Assembly (NCBI RefSeq): GCF_000150275.1
Contig: NW_002060947.1
Span: forward strand, 914,695-978,694
Direction of reading: 5' to 3'
DNA from: Trichoplax adhaerens
Taxonomy: Eukaryota; Placozoa; Uniplacotomia; Trichoplacea; Trichoplacidae
Length of the DNA: 64,000 nucleotides
Below, one piece after another: positions 1 through 11,848 of this stretch; position 1 is the first letter of the stretch, and every line of letters begins with the position of its first letter. A program made the translations under genes and the position numbers. The notes beneath the pieces are model-generated. The model was not told the origin of the DNA, did not search any database, and saw only the letters and a program-made list of their open reading frames with translations.

Positions 1-407
1 AAAATACTAATTATCATCCAGACTTGTATTTCTCGTCTAATTAGCTAATAATACAGCTTTCTTCTATTGAACGTGTGACTGCAAGATATTCTAGTAATGA
101 AAAGCTTGAGCATATAATAAATTCTATACTTTATGAATTGTGGTAACCTGTGTAAATTAGTGCAACATCGATCGTCGATAAAGTTTTGGGCGTTGAGAGT
201 CTTACACCGCCTATCATAACCCTTCAAATATCAATTTGAAGAATTACGAAAGAGCAAAGATTTATATTTACACAGCAAGGATAGCCCCTTATAGCTGTTT
301 GCTTTTTACTCTAGCGTGTTACCATCTATAAGCTTTTATTTTAGCTTGATTTAACTGTGACAATTAACTCAAGTTAGTGTTCACACTTGATAAACTTTTA
401 AGTCAAA
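1..407. promoter_or_regulatory. upstream region of acyl-CoA synthetase copy 1, with a block shared by all three copies
   Basis: No gene is visible here. Positions about 184-285 hold a block (TTTGGGCGTTGA at 186-197, then a stretch starting CTTCAAATATC at 222) that recurs about 170-190 bp upstream of the start codon in the relic copy (about 6724-6818) and, more diverged, in copy 2 (about 11681-11742). Conservation at a fixed distance suggests promoter or 5'UTR sequence copied with the gene. No TATA box was identified with confidence. Confidence 0.4.
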
Positions 408-509
408 ATGGAAATAACAAGTAAATATGACTGCAAGTTACCTGATGGGATCAGTTTGATCGATTATGTCTTTGAATATTTCGATAAGTATGCTGATAGA
501 GAAGCTGTG

Positions 510-2822
510 GTAAGCTATGAGTTTTTTAATTCTTATTTATGAATTAGATATGATATTAACAGTTGCTAAAATATGGAGAATTGTACAATACAATGGAATA
601 CATCGAGTGAAATTTTACCCATAATTTATGAACATGTGATAATTTAACAAACGACCACAACCCCGAAATACGGTTACGTATAATAGCTGTTTAATATGCA
701 ATGGGAGGTAGCGTCTTAAAGCAGGAATTACTTGGAACTACACTATAGCACAACATCATCTATTTCAATATCGTGATTTCCTTCTAACCTTTAACTGCAA
801 ATATTCAAGACATATTTTAAACTATTACGTACTAGGAACTAGCTATGAATAAGATTAATAGACGGACTAATGATATAATGGCTAAATCTAGTACTAAAAA
901 TTTCAGAAGGTTTAGTATGGTTAGTACTTTGTTCGTAATATTAAATCAAACATATTAAAGTAAACTCTATGAAACGATTGATATACCATCAATTATCGTA
1001 TATTAATTCTGTGTCAGACTTTGGGTTCATTTTAGCACCTATAAGCCTTAACCCAGTTATCTCGTCAGCTTGTAGTATTTTCCACGCGCAAAGGCCTACG
1101 TAAATTATCTATACTTGATTTAGAAGTAGCCTTTCAAAAGGTACTGAGGTTAATCGAGTCCATAAATGGATTCATAATTAAAAATTGATTTCTATTATCG
1201 CGATTTAACCCGTAAATCTATTCCTTGGTTTTAGCAATAAACCGATTTAAGATACGCATTCTCCATTTTATCATGCTATCGTCCGTGTCTGTAGTCTAGA
1301 ATAATATTCTAAAAGCTCTAGTCTTTTTTGAACTTCTTATTTATTTATACTAGTAAAGTTCCCATTCAAACGAACGGGTATATATTCTACACAAAGCAAG
1401 ACGTTGAAAGAAAACTCACTGCCAGATTATTTCTTACTACTTATGAATATGTCCGATTAAAATAATATTAAAATTAACCTTTCTGTAATATCATGACATT
1501 GTATCATAAAATTAATTCAATCTGAAATCCATTGCAATGGTATCAAATCTTAGTAGATAGAATCTTTTAATAGTTATTGCTGAGTTACTGTACGGATACT
1601 ATGAATTGATTTAGATGGATGCCACTGGGACAACCCAGAAGAAATTAGACCACTGAAGTAGTCACCAATTAATTACTATTGTAAAATAACTGATACTGAT
1701 GTCTAAAATGAGGAATTGAAGCCACAAACCTACTGACTATTCGCTTGTGATACGAATTAAGATACTACTGACTAACTCCTATCTCCAGGAGGCTATATTA
1801 CCATTGACTATTTAAAACGGAACATTAAAAAATAAAGGATCTGTCATAAAATTAGTAGTACCCTATCCTAAGAAGTAAAGAAGCTTACTGGTTAGATTCC
1901 TAAGAAAACTGTAGGTTAGAATATGGTGCTTAGAAAGGATCTTTGCCCCTCTGTGCCAGTAAGAAAGTGAAATTTATATGAGTCCACCACGAGTATATTT
2001 GGTTACTAGGGGGTTTTAAGTTGGAACTATAGTTTGTTTCCACCAAACTAGAGTAAATCCCGTTCTATAAACGGATATGTGTTATTTTTGCCGACAAAGA
2101 CTTGCTGAAATCTTAATTTGTTAAAATTCGATTATGTTGTCATAGACATCGATCTCTCTGCCTTAGCTGACGTTCAGTCTGACACGAAAGCATGTCTTAA
2201 TTAATGAAATAGTTTAATAGTGATCTGGAAAGTTTAAGTAGTTCTAAGAATTCGCAGCGCACAGTGTTTAGGTAGTAGTTCCTTCAACTTATGAAAGCCA
2301 TAAGTTGGTAGCCATTGTAGTACTGTCTGTCGTTATCGATCGGTTAGGTTCTTATAATCTGCAAGAGGATCGTATAAAGGCAATCGTATTCATTATTTAT
2401 TACAGTCGATTGAGAAGGTGGTGCTTTAGAAAATGGGAATTTGTAATAGTGGATCGATAGGGTTATTGCTAAATATTATAAAACCTTCCGAATGTCTACG
2501 CATCTTTCACATCTTAACAAAGTGCATTCTGACAGTAACGAAGCATCAATGGATTTGTCAGTTAAAAAATTCATTACCCAATGACTTTTAGAGCACAAAT
2601 CATATGATTTCCAAAATAAACTTTTGATTATACATCTCAGAGACACATCCATAATGGATTCTATATATCATACTCCATGTCGCCGAATTATGTATCATAG
2701 TGAATTGTCAAGATAACTATTTTGTAGAGTAATATATATAAATTAATATATAGTTGAGATGCTGTAAACGTGTAAATCCAGAAGTAAATTCTTATTCATT
2801 TTGTCCAACTAATCAATCGCAG
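510..2822 (+). other. long first intron of acyl-CoA synthetase copy 1
   Basis: A 2.3 kb intron separates the 34-codon first exon from exon 2, whereas the other six introns of the gene are 111-532 bp. It starts GTAAGC and ends TCGCAG. Copy 2 also has a long first intron (1.7 kb), alignable by eye only over the last 30 or so bases. I see no convincing nested gene; the content is simple AT-rich sequence. Confidence 0.7.
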
Positions 2823-3397
2823 GTCGATGCTGCCAGTGGCCGATGCTATACTTATGCACAAATTCGAGGATTAGCTCGTAAATTTGCTTCTGCTTTAACT
2901 CGCCGTGGTCTACAGAAGGGCGATACTGTTGCCGTCTACTCACCTAATATTCCTGAATATCCAATCGTCTTCTTTGGTATTATAATAGCTGGTGGTACTA
3001 TTACTACTTGCAATCCGTTATACACTCCTAAAGAGTTATCTCATCAATTGCATCTTGCTGAAGCAAAGCACATTTTTACTGTTAATCTGTTTGCTGAAAA
3101 AGCCAAGGAGGCAGCATTTCTAAGGTTTTATAACGTCTTAATTTATAGTTGCTATTAATTTTAATCATTGATATAATATACGAGTATGTCAATAATATCG
3201 TATTGTATACTTAAATGATGTTAATTTGTACATATTACAGCAAAATTTCTAACATTTACGTCCTTGGAAGTCCAACTGGTGACGGTATAACATCTTTTCA
3301 AGAATTACTAGCTGACGATGGTAGCTATCTGAAAGAAGTTAAGTTCGACGTTCGTGAAGATGTCGCTGTATTACCATTTTCGAGTGGTACGACAGGA

Positions 3398-3400
3398 TAA
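3398..3400 (+). other. premature TAA stop in the adenylation P-loop
   Basis: The reading runs ...SSGTTG-stop-PKG. The same codon in copy 2 (14241-14243) is TTG. Two of the three bases differ, inside a tract that is otherwise nearly identical between the copies, so the change is recent relative to the conversion event. Confidence 0.9.
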
Positions 3401-5656
3401 CCAAAAGGTAAAGGTGGAAAGACATTAAAATGGCGTAGTTTTAGCTCTTAATTTTTAAGATATGATGAATGGAAAAGTTCTATATGACGACTACTTACCG
3501 TACAGCATCGTGAATAAGGGATAGGACTGAACTATCAATTCACGCGCAAAATCTACTAACTTCCTTCATTGCGTGCTGAGATATTATACGCTTGGAGTAT
3601 TATAGTAATTCTGTAAACCAGAATAATATCATGATCTTACATTGCAGCATACAGTTTATATGAATGTTTGCATCATCTTAATAGCTAGTTTATTTCATAA
3701 TATTAGAAGAAAAAGTTCTAGTTATCAGATCTTAGGCAATGAGATTTACATCTACTCATACCCCTCATAGAGTCATGTTTGATATTGGTAGTAAAGGCAA
3801 GATAAAATTCTTTATCAACGATTATGCCATCTTGCTTATTAATGTGTGGCTAATTAGGGTTCAATTATATTTTTTAATTACTACCGCCATTTCCTTGAAA
3901 AATGGTAATGATAATGATATGAAATTTTCGAAAATATAGGTGTAATGCTAACCCATTACAATATTGTCAGCAATCTTAGTCAAGCAACAGTTAAAGGATT
4001 CTTTTACGTTAATGAAGACGATGTTATGCTAGCTTTACTACCATGGTTTCATATATATGGTATGGTAACTATTCTCTTTGCTGGATTACGCTCTGGTACT
4101 AAAATAGTTTCCATGGCAAGATTCGAACCAAAAATCTTTCTTGAGACTATTCAGAACTATAAGGTATTCATTTTACTGCTGCACTTCTATTATTAAATTG
4201 CAAGTACTTTAAACTAGAATATATCAGTTTATAGACTGCTGTATCTAAATTTGGCATTTTTTATGTATTCTTCAGATAACTGTGGCTCCTATAGTGCCCC
4301 CAATCGCTGTATTTCTGTCGAAACATCCACTAGTAAATAGTTTTGATATTTCTAGCTTAAAAGATGTTATAAGTGCTGCTGCACCTTTGGGTAAAGATAC
4401 TCAATATGCTCTAACAGCACGATTAGGAGTAAATGTTCGCCAAGGTAAATTTAAAATGGATTAAATCTTTTGGCTAATGAAAAGAGTTTCCAAAGTATAT
4501 ATACTATGATAATCAACATCGCTGATGTACAGTTTTGTCGTATAATTATGCGTATGAGTATTATTGATACATTCTTTCCATGGATAATTTGGATTGTAAG
4601 AATCACTGATTTAAACGAATGCTTACTTAAGGTTATGGCATGACTGAGCTAAGCCCGGTTGTTAGTATATCTATACTTGGAAATAGTATGGCTGGCTCAG
4701 CTGGAGTATTGGTTCCACATACCAAGGCTAAAGTAATTCCTAGGCAAACATTAAAACCTAAATAACTATTCTAGATGTACTACTCTCTTTACAAGGATTA
4801 AACATCCAGGCCAGTCTTAAACATAGTCTACACAGCAGTTTTGAGGCAAAGTACGGCTCCTAATAAATTTAGAGATAGTAATTTCTAGCTCTTACTGCTA
4901 TGTTAGTATTAAATTAATTTAACTAAAAATGTTCTTTTATATGGAACATGTTTAACTTTATGATTCTATGTAGACAGTAGATATTGAGACTGGTAAGGCC
5001 TTACCTTGTGGAAAATCAGGAGAATTGTGCTTCAAGGGACCTCAGGTCATGAAAGGTTATTTGAAGAATAAAGCAGCGACAGATAGAACTATCGATACTG
5101 ATGGATGGCTTCACACTGGAGATATTGGCTATTTTGATAAAGAAGGAGACTTTTTCATCGTAGATCGCCTAAAAGAGCTAATTAAATATAAAGGATTTCA
5201 GGTTAGTTTTACAACAATATCATTTTTTAATAGGGGAAGTATTTTGGGCTGATGAATTTTTCAACTGCACAAGCATCAGTGATTGAAATTGTTAGTGATC
5301 TTAGTGCAACTACAGTACATATCATATAAGCTCCTATTTTTGATTAGGTTCCGCCTGCTGAATTAGAAGAGCTACTTTTGACTCATCCTAAAATTGCTGA
5401 TGTTGCAGTTATTGGTATTCCCGATATTGATGCTGGTGAATTACCAAAAGCTTTTGTGGTAAAGCGAGCAAATGATGTTACCGAGGAGGAAGTTATTGCT
5501 TTTGTAGCATCAGAAGTCAGTCCTCACAAAAAACTGCGCGGAGGGGTAGAATTTATCGAAAGTATTCCGAAATCAGCTAGTGGTAAAATTCTTCGAAGGC
5601 AGTTGAAAGCTCAAGAGATTGAAAAATACAAGAAGGTCAATTCAACTCGATTTTAA

Positions 5657-6362
5657 GATCTTTCTTATAAGTCAGGAGTGGATTATTAATTTGGGTTTCC
5701 ACCTAAGATGGTCTGATGTCTTAACGTTTTGTACTAGATAAAGAAGATACATAATATTATATTTGTTTTGATGATGTAGTTTGCCAATGATGCAAAGATG
5801 GTGTATTGATAAAATAAGCTTTCCAGACAGTTGTGCGTGAAGACTGATAAAAGTAAACTAGTAATTTCTTGGATGTATTTCTTGCAATTAGATTTATTTT
5901 TTTCGTTTATTACGCATCATTTAATATTTGATAAAGGAATTGCTAATTTTGTTTAGCGAGGAACCGTAATTTCTATTTATCTCAGGTATAATTATTTTTT
6001 ATGATCATTCTCTACTTTCTTTCAATTCTTGAAGCCTAAAATTAAATGCTTCATTACATAAAATAGTGGAAGCTAATCCTTAGAACAATATTTAACAATA
6101 TTTGCTCAATTTGATTACATAGGAAGTTTTAAAATTTGATGCAGTTTATCACGTTGCCCTATGTAGAATCTGGGTGCTCTTCGATATCTTTAATTATAAT
6201 ATTTGCGAATTGCTCTTTGTAATAAAGCAATCACGAGGATTTAAGGCATTGGCAATTCGATTCTCAATAATGTTGCACTACAAGTATAAAGGTAGCTTTT
6301 AAGTCAGATCAAATTTCTAGAGTAGATTTGGTCAGTTTATCTTAATATTTAATTGTACTTGA
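5657..6362. other. 3' flank of copy 1, no gene seen
   Basis: AT-rich sequence without a supported ORF. Short stretches resemble the 3' flank of the relic copy (a run ending in CACGTTGCCCT near 6150 against ACGGTGTTGCCTTG near 9610), so it is probably part of the duplicated unit. Confidence 0.4.
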
Positions 6363-6511
6363 TCACAATGGACGAACGTCATTAAATTCTCTTGCTAATC
6401 TTAAACAATTATTATGAGTAATGGCTTGCATGTTGGCAATGTGTAATTTTCGCAATAAATTAATTCTATGTAAACGGTTAGATATAGTAGCAAATTCATG
6501 ATCAATTAAAT
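6363..6511 (-). CDS. orphan terminal-exon-like segment on the minus strand, function unknown
   Basis: Read on the - strand, a pyrimidine-rich acceptor ending TTATTGCAG precedes 49 codons and a TGA. The peptide is rich in Arg, Asn, Leu and His (it contains RLHRINLLRKLH and ends AREFNDVRPL). A diverged counterpart lies at about 11290-11440 on the same strand upstream of copy 2 and reads ...RLSLIRELIDVSSLRL. Two copies that stay similar at the peptide level suggest this was once coding. I recognise no family. It may be the last exon of a neighbouring gene carried along when the synthetase unit duplicated. Confidence 0.3.
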
Positions 6512-6929
6512 CTGCAATAAGGCAATTGTTGGAAGTCATTAAGAAAATGAACATGTTATCCTAGAGGATTGTATTTTTTCTATCTAATAGATCATATCAA
6601 TTTTCCGTCAAATTTAGACTAAGTGTTATGTTCTAACTGTTGAAAAATTGGGGTGTATAGTATAATCTTCACTCTAAGTAACAACAACTAATATATGAAA
6701 TAATACAGTATTAAACCTTGATTCAATTTGGGCGTTGAAAATTCTACGTTACCTGGATAAACTTCAAGATATCGATTTAAAGAGTCGTTAGAAGCAAAAA
6801 TTTACGTACGCAACAAGAGTCATTTATAGCTGTTTCCAGCATTGCTATTCTTATCTTTTTTGAGCTTTTGTTTAATTAGCTTGATTTTACTCGGACGACA
6901 AATTAATTCTAGTCTTCGCATAAAACTTA

Positions 6930-9120
6930 ATGGAAATGGAGATATACATAAATAAATAATAAATAAATATCAGTAAGTTGCCTGAAAGGGTTAGTTTGTA
7001 GGAATAGTTTTTGAATGTTTTGATGAATATGGCAATGAAAGCCTATGGCAAGTGTTCGATATCTTGATACTTTCTGAACTAGTAAAGAATCATGAAGCCG
7101 ATACTTCTTGGGTTAGATATATGTTTTTTTTGGGGGGGGCTTTTTATTAAATTATACTCGTATGCACTTTAATGGTGTAATTAAGCAATGTTAATAGTAA
7201 TTGTCTGTACTAGATTATTGTTGATTAGAATATTCTGTAACTAACTAGCAATCGAGACTAGAATGCCTACAAATGATTAATTACCACCAGTAGCACGAAG
7301 AGAGGTTTTTTTGTAATTAAGCATGTGGAAGTCGAAGGAACGACGTTACGCCGAAAATAAGATATATACGAAGTAAAAGGTATTTTTAAGGTTATTAGCT
7401 TAGCATACAGTAGTGCTGTGAATAATAGTTGGGTTAAGTGGGGACTATGCACCGGGAGTAGCAGAGTATAACATAGCAATCATCTAATATTAGCTTCAAG
7501 ATAATATCTATTCAGAGTAACCTATCTATATCAAATATAGCTATACTTATAATCAAACATAGATGCATCATTACAATCGCATGAAGTTCTTATAGATCGG
7601 TGCAGTCAGCGATCGATGCTGTACTTATTTGCAAATTCAACCATTAGCTCGTAGATTTGCTTCCGTCTTAATTCGACAGGGTTTATAGAAAGGTGATATA
7701 GTTGCTATTTCTTCACCTAATGTTCCTGAATATCCTATCTCCATATTTGGTATTACAATAGCTGGTGATACTCTTACTACTGTAGTTGCAATCTATTAAG
7801 CGTTTATACTTCTAAAGAACTATCTCATCAATTGCATCTTGCTGAATCTAAACACATTTCTACTATCCATCCATTTATTGACAAAGCTGAGGAAGCAGCA
7901 TCTCTAAGGTTTATACAGCATCAATGTGGTATATAACTGATTTGAATTACAATCATTACGGTAGCAAAAAACACGTTCAATAGCTTCCTTATTAAGTTTT
8001 GTGCCATGTCAATTACAATATATGAAAGCGATATTTCCAATATCCACGTCATTGGAAGCCCAACTGGTGACGGTATAATATCTTTTTCAAGATATACAAG
8101 CTGATGGTGGTGGCTGTTTGAGAGACATAAAGTTCGATCTGCACGAAGATGTTGACATTTTGCTGTTTTCAAGCGGTACAACTAGAGTTTCAAAAGGTAA
8201 GTACATAAATGTGCTAAAATAGTTCCAGTACTTACCTGCTATGAATTACTAATAAAAATATTCCGCTTTAAATATTTGATACAAACACGGGATTTATAAA
8301 GGCTCTCAATGCAGACGTGAATCTTTATACTTCCCTTAGTACCATATAAATACTTGATACTGGAGATCAATTCTATTGTTATAAACTAGAACAGTATCAT
8401 ATGCATTAATTTTAGATATAGATGCCAATATCACACTGGCTAATTATTCTGCACTAACAGAAGGAAGATTTCTGATTGTTGGTTCTAGATAATGAAATTT
8501 AAAAGCGCTCATCATCTTTCTAAGTGCATATTTATGTCAGCAATGCGTGCGATAGCATTCTTATATCGTCTTCATATTAGCATGACGATAATTTGATGCG
8601 TATAGTGTCACCTGGTTAATAAATTCTCTTACAAACATTATGTTTAATTAGTGCTATGAAAATGTTATGCAATTGACGAATTAAAGTACAATGTTAACGC
8701 AACAAAATATTATCAATAACGTTAGCTAAGCAACTGCTGAGCTAATTAAATTGATTAAGAGCTAATTAAATATAAATATTTTCAGTCACTTTGCTATGAT
8801 ATATCACTTGATAATACTAACAAAAAGATTTTTTGGGCTAACTAGTAAACTAGCTTATGCTGAGTTACAAGAATTGCTCTTAACCCATCCTAAAGTTGCC
8901 GATGTGGCGGTTATTGGAATTCATGGTTCTGAAGTTGGTGAATTGCCAAAAGCTTTCGTGATCAAATGAGTGAAAAATGTTGCTTGGGAGGAATTCATTG
9001 CCTTTGTTGCATCAGAAGTCGACCCCAATAAAAGATTGCACGATGAGTAGAATTTATCAAAAGTATCCCTAAATCGGCTAGTGGTAAACTTCTATGACGG
9101 TAGCTAAAAGATCAAGAGGT
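6930..9120 (+). pseudogene. decayed acyl-CoA synthetase copy 3 (4CL-like relic)
   Basis: Pieces align in order with copies 1 and 2. They are an exon 1 remnant (about 6936-7050, with an AAATAAATA-rich insertion), exon 2 (about 7602-7908, with stops and an insertion near 7785), exon 3 (about 8029-8196, still followed by GTAAGT), a scrap of exon 4 (about 8690-8745), a scrap of the exon 7 end (about 8759-8788, GAGCTAATTAAATATAAA), and most of exon 8 (about 8850-9120, with in-frame stops near 8968 and 9048). Exons 5 and 6 and most of 7 are gone. The P-loop reads SSGTTRVSKG-like instead of [10 protein letters not shown]. The upstream block shared with copy 1 survives. This is an old dead copy, not a recent null. 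Confidence 0.87.
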
Positions 9121-11640
9121 TAGAAATATTAAGAGGCCGAATCAAATTGAATCAAGGGTCTCCTATGTGTCAAAAACGTTCTATTAAATTGGGGTATCCA
9201 CTCACAATCATCTAGAGTCTTAATGCAGCACATCAGAACTTAGATGATACGCAATTCAAAAGTTTTTATCCATTTACTTTAATATGTAGTAACTATATAA
9301 CTGGTATATTGATAAATAATTATTTGGTTACCATAAATTATGCTTATTTTAGGCGTAATATTTATTGTTAGTTATTTATTTTATCATTTAAATTTCAGAA
9401 TCCGTAAATTAATAGCATTGATTGTACTGGATACTGAAAGTTAATTATAATTTGATAAGTAATTGTTTAGTTACTATAATTTGTGCTTAGTTTTGGCGTA
9501 ATATATTTTTTATTAGTTATTCACTTCATCATTTAAATTTCTGAATCTGTAAATTAATAGCATTAATTGTAGTAAATTCTACAAACTAATCCTGTATATA
9601 TGTATTTGTTACGGTGTTGCCTTGTCATTAGGATAGTTTAATAAGTACAGTAGTAGCTAGTATGAAGAATATCCATATTTGTAGTGCTAGGTAAGATAAG
9701 TAATGCCTTAATGTGGATGTTGTTTGTAATAGTTCATTACATATTTGATATTGATTGTTATTGTGTGATAGATAGCAGTAGGATGATTCAAGTTCTAGTT
9801 GATGATAGTTGAATTAGACAACCTACGAGCTTAGATTAAGATTAAGTATGAGTAAGAGATTCAAAATATTTACTGATAGAAAAGCTATGTAAGGAGCATC
9901 TTAGTTCGAGATGATTCTCCTAGTAAGGTATAATAAATAATACTGTTGTTGTTTACAAATTAGGCGATTCCTATATAAACGGGAACATTTGAGTTGAGAG
10001 GGTGGTAAAAAGTTGTAGATATATCTTTGCTAATAAAAGTTTCATCTTTACAGTCTTTTGATGTGTGTGTTTAACGTTAAGTAAAAGGGCGTTACAGTCA
10101 GTGGCTACTTATAGACTTTTACTGTACGTTACCTTGTCGCAGAAGTGAAATTGTGACAGTATTATGCATCTGCCTATATAGTTCTGTTGGGTATGCCATA
10201 AGTATATCACGAGCAGAACTTATGTTAACGGTTATTACAATAACTAGCCTAACAGTAGATTAGTTTTGCTTTGTTTTAAATTGACGATATATGAAAGATG
10301 CTTTGATCTGAAATATCTTTAATAATAAACAATTATTTGCGTCATCGTTAGCTGTTACTTATCCATATATTAATAAATGGTAGACGATCAATTAATTAAC
10401 TCACTGACTAATTGGTATCGACAAGTATAGTGTGTATGTGGTAAGATTTGTAGTACTACATAGGTGAACCAAGTTTGTTGACTTTGGCTAATTTATGGTT
10501 AATGATTTCGTTTAGATAACAAAACCGTAGCAACGGTAGAAAGCTCAGAAATACTATACGCGTACTTTACTGACCTAACTCACTGGGCTTCCGTTTGCTA
10601 GCATCAATTTGGTATTATTTACTTTCTGCCATTCCATATGTCTTCAAAAAGGTATTTGCATTATAAGAAAGCTATTTCTAATTCCGTATCATTGATAATT
10701 AAACGGATATTAGTACTTCTTTATTTCAGAAATTACGGAAGGTCGATAAAATAGCCATTATACAGAGATCAGTCTGTGGGAAAAGAACCGTTAACAGTTT
10801 AGCTCTAAGGGCAAGATATAACTCGAAATAGAACATGGTTGATGTTACGTTCATATTTTTGTCGGCATATGTTCAGAAAGTACGTCAACTAAAGAGGTGA
10901 AACTTTCAGTATATGGGAATAAAATGTTAGCGACTGGATAGAATAAGATAGAAGAAATGGCGACGATTCGTTCTCGGACAATATAACAGTGTAACTCTAA
11001 GATATGAATTATGCATTATTTAATTTATTTAATTTATTAAGGAGTTTTTGATGCCGACATCGGTTATCGTTAGGGAAAATCTTAAAGACTAATAATATCA
11101 TATACGAAATAAATCAAATTTGATCCTGGCAGCACCCACCTTGGACTGTTGCCTATTACGTATCATAACAAAGCGACTACGGAGATTGTTATATTTTGAA
11201 TTGGTTCTCGACGCTTCCGCAGTTAGAAAGATAGTAAATAAATCAGATAGAATTTCTTGAATACATTTGGCTTTATTACATTAACAGCAACCATTCTTTA
11301 TCAGAATCCAAGCGTAAAGAACTGACATCAATTAATTCTCTTATTAAACTTAAACGATTGTTATTGTCAATAAAGTAGCTATGCTTTAGGAAAATTTTTG
11401 ACAATGAATCCCTTCTTTGCGAACGGCTGAAAATTACTGAGATCAATAGAGGACGTAATAAAAAGAAAGAATGAAAGAAGTAACGTAGAAAAAGGAATAC
11501 TATATTGTTATTGGGACTTTTTATCTTTCTATCTGATAGTTAATACTGCTTTGCCATCGACTAAAGTATGAACGCTGGATTCAAAGGCTGAAAAGCTCTG
11601 GTTGCTTTCTTATATTTTTTAGTTTTAAGTAAGAATTATC
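9121..11640. other. intergenic region between relic copy 3 and copy 2
   Basis: No gene is supported. It holds the 3' flank of the relic, the two-copy direct repeat at 9310-9572, and, near 11290-11440, a diverged minus-strand counterpart of the exon-like segment at 6363-6511. The rest is unremarkable AT-rich DNA. Confidence 0.5.
9310..9572. repeat. direct repeat, two copies, period about 143 bp
   Basis: Units at about 9310-9430 and 9453-9572 share the order TGATAA(A/G)TAATT, a GGCGTAATAT stretch, a TTAGTTATT stretch and GTAAATTAATAGCATT. They differ by scattered substitutions, so the duplication is not recent. Confidence 0.7.
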
Positions 11641-11848
11641 ACTGACCGGTATAAAGCAGAACGACAATATCCCTTAGTACTTTAAAACATCAAACTGAAG
11701 CACTACGAAAGAGTAAAACTTGAACCACACCGTGAAAGCAAGACTGTTTAGTTACTGCTTACTGCGTTACCTTCTATGAACTAGATTTTGAATTGGTTGA
11801 ACACTGACGATAAGTTAAACAGAATCTTGGTATTTTAATTAAATCAAA

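Larger units (their letters stand above)
408..5656 (+). pseudogene. 4-coumarate:CoA-ligase-like acyl-CoA synthetase, copy 1, with one in-frame stop
   Basis: Eight exons can be read at 408-509, 2823-3124, 3241-3407, 3940-4163, 4276-4444, 4632-4732, 4974-5201 and 5348-5656. All borders are GT..AG and phases match copy 2. The frame totals 1602 nt (533 codons plus stop). The family (ANL superfamily: 4CL, luciferase, medium/long-chain acyl-CoA synthetases) activates a carboxylic acid as its adenylate and passes it to CoA. Visible motifs are the P-loop SSGTTG-PKG in exon 3, GYGMTE across exons 5/6, TGDIGYFD and the [12 protein letters not shown] hinge in exon 7, and the catalytic lysine in [11 protein letters not shown] in exon 8. 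The defect is TAA at 3398-3400 (codon 188), inside the P-loop, where copy 2 has TTG (Leu). This would cut the protein before any catalytic motif. No other break was found, so it is a very young pseudogene, a null allele or a sequencing error. The C-terminus (STRF) is not a canonical peroxisomal signal. Confidence 0.87.
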
